Assembly (NCBI GenBank): GCA_010093485.1
Contig: MU001495.1
Span: 1,879,470-1,943,469 of the forward strand
Source: Karstenula rhodostoma CBS 690.94
Lineage: Eukaryota; Ascomycota; Dothideomycetes; Pleosporales; Didymosphaeriaceae
Length of the DNA stretch: 64,000 bases
Direction: 5' to 3'
The position numbers and the translations under genes were made by a program. Shown here piece by piece: positions 62,401 through 64,000 of this stretch (position 1 is the first letter of the stretch; every line of letters starts with the position of its first letter). The notes beneath the pieces were generated by a model. It did not search any database and was not told the DNA's origin. It was given only the letters and a program-made list of their open reading frames with translations.

Positions 62401-64000
62401 TAAGTAATAAGTAATATAGTTTAGCTAAATTATAATATATATATTATATTTACTAGTACCCTAAGTAACTATACTAAAGGCCTTAATTATATAGTAGATA
62501 TATATATTCTATATTAAGTATATCTAAAATATACTTAAATATAATATTTAATATATTTATTTAAAATGGCCTTAAAATATATAGTAGTATAGTAAGCTAC
62601 TAATAATAATAAATAAAAACTAATACTTAGATATAAGTATATTTAGAATATAGTATATAAGTTATAGTATTAAATAAATAAAATACTAATAATAATAAGT
62701 AAATATTATTACTAATATATATTAGTAAACCTTAGTTATAGTTTATTATTAGTAAATACTAGATTATATATAGTATTTAATTAAGAGGAGCTAATAGTAT
62801 ATATTAATACTTATAAGGGGAAAATAAATATATTATAGAATATTATATTATAATAAATAAATAGTAGACTATCTATATTTATATATTATTTAGCTTTACT
62901 AAACTTAATTAATAGTAACGCTATTAATTATTACTTTAGAGTAGTAAAGTAGCTTTAACTCTAGAAAAGTATTTTTAAATACTACTAATTATTTTATACC
63001 TTATACTAGGCGCCTCTATCTCTTAATTTAAATATAATCTATATTAGATATATCTAGATATAGATCTAAAACTTTATAAATAAAAAATAAAAATTTAAAA
63101 CTAATAACTATATAATTATTCTATCTAGTACTATTTAGTTATTTCTAGAAATATATCTTAGTACTCTAGTTTTTTTCTTACTAATATTATTATTATATTT
63201 AGCTCCTAGTAACTATATAATTTCTTAATCTTCTAGCTAAAGTAGTAGATAGTATAGATATTATAGTATAGAACTTACTTATTTTAAGGCTATTATTAGA
63301 CTTTAATAGTAATATAACGCGTTATAAAAGGCCGAGTAGATTTTAACTAATTAATTAATTAATTAATAAATTAAAGATTCGTTTATACCTTCTCTAGAAA
63401 TAGTAATATTCTACTTCTATAAAACTCTAGATTTACTTCTATATAGATTAATATCTCTAGTATATAATCTTAATACTAAATTTATTTTTATTAATAGTAG
63501 AAGTTAGAATCTTCTTATACTATCTTATACTTAATATAATAGATAATAGCTTAAAAGTATATAGAGACTATCTATAATAGGGGTAGAGATTAGAGAGTAT
63601 AAAAGTATAGCTAATTAAATATCACTAAACCTTAATATAAAAATACTTAATATTCTAGTACTAGAATAGATCTTTCTACTAAATAGATTCTTTATTCTAG
63701 AAATTACTATTTTAACTATAGAAACTAAAATCTAGAAGTCGAAATTATAGATTCTAAAAGAGAATAAGTAGTTATAAAACTAAATATATAAATCTTATTC
63801 TATTTTTTTTTAATTACTCTATTAGGTTTTCTTAATATATTTATAATACTATCTAGCTTCTTAAATACCTAATTACTTATAAAGTTAATTAAGGTAATAC
63901 TAATTAGATTATTTATTATATAAATTCTATATATTATAAAAGTAGTCGTATAAAAAAAACTAATACTTATACTAAAACTTAGGTCTAGTAATACTATTTA
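56421..64000. other. RIP-degraded AT-rich DNA, unassigned, runs off the window
   Basis: 7.6 kb of the same TpA-rich, CpA/TpG-poor sequence with no readable gene. It includes a less-mutated patch at 60391-60480, another near 61,548-61,566 (ACCACGTTTACGGGC) and a (TTAA)n microsatellite at about 63,345-63,374. The block continues past the window end, so its full length is unknown. Confidence 0.6.
60391..60480. other. Less-mutated patch inside the AT-rich block
   Basis: This stretch keeps words that are nearly absent elsewhere in the block (GGTGGCGCTTCCC, GGGTAGGTAC, AAATACGGCC) and has higher G+C than its surroundings. No coding frame or element is recognised. It may be part of a younger or single-copy insertion, or an old element terminus. 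Confidence 0.45.

Noticed and set aside
23080..64000. Mitochondrial DNA insert or contaminant as the source of the AT-rich block
   Set aside because: The near absence of CpA and TpG together with TpA excess, and the same change seen grading into a nuclear-type gene with introns, point to RIP and not to naturally AT-rich organelle DNA.

Overview
The window looks like a filamentous ascomycete (Pezizomycotina; Dothideomycetes is my guess, low confidence). The genes have short introns (about 46-164 nt) with clear CTNAC-type branch points. The gene set is typical: a KDM5-type demethylase with ARID, a DUF3405 protein and a SurE-like secreted phosphatase. The right-hand two thirds shows extreme repeat-induced point mutation (RIP), the fungal premeiotic C-to-T mutation of repeats. 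All gene calls come from reading the sequence; none was searched against a database.

Region 1 (1-23,080) is GC-rich and gene-dense with ten genes. Left to right they are: a flavin monooxygenase (-), a Ca3427/THI5-like binding protein (+), a secreted SurE-like phosphatase (+), a DUF3405 membrane-anchored protein (-), a p47/Shp1-type UBX cofactor (-), mitochondrial MIM1 (+), mitochondrial OXA1 (-), a KDM5-type JmjC histone demethylase (-), SLX1 endonuclease (+) and dTMP kinase CDC8 (-). Their functions are unrelated; this is ordinary core genome and not a cluster. MIM1 and OXA1 both serve mitochondrial membrane-protein biogenesis, but they lie on opposite strands with about 400 bp between their 3' ends.

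Region 2 (about 23,080-64,000) is an AT-rich block in which CpA and TpG dinucleotides are almost absent, leaving a TpA-rich sequence full of stop codons. Inside it I recognise two Helitron copies of about 9.8 and 9.7 kb in inverted orientation (23,906-33,725 on -, and 46,034-55,762 on +). They carry the wreck of a PIF1-type helicase and are inserted between A and T without target duplication. Copy B splits a 126-bp satellite array and contains a further small insertion with 15-bp flanking repeats.

Between the two Helitrons is a GC-normal island (34,807 to about 36,400). It holds the well-preserved 5' half of a DUF3435 tyrosine recombinase gene, the family that includes Starship 'captains'. 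Its 3' half runs rightwards into RIP-destroyed sequence up to about 37,810. A repeat of about 110 bp lies upstream of this gene and again at the left edge of the AT-rich block, so a decayed Starship-like element is possible. The rest of the AT-rich block holds nothing I can assign. A 16-base N gap in poly-A and an 80-base homopolymer C tract are places where the assembly should not be trusted to the base.
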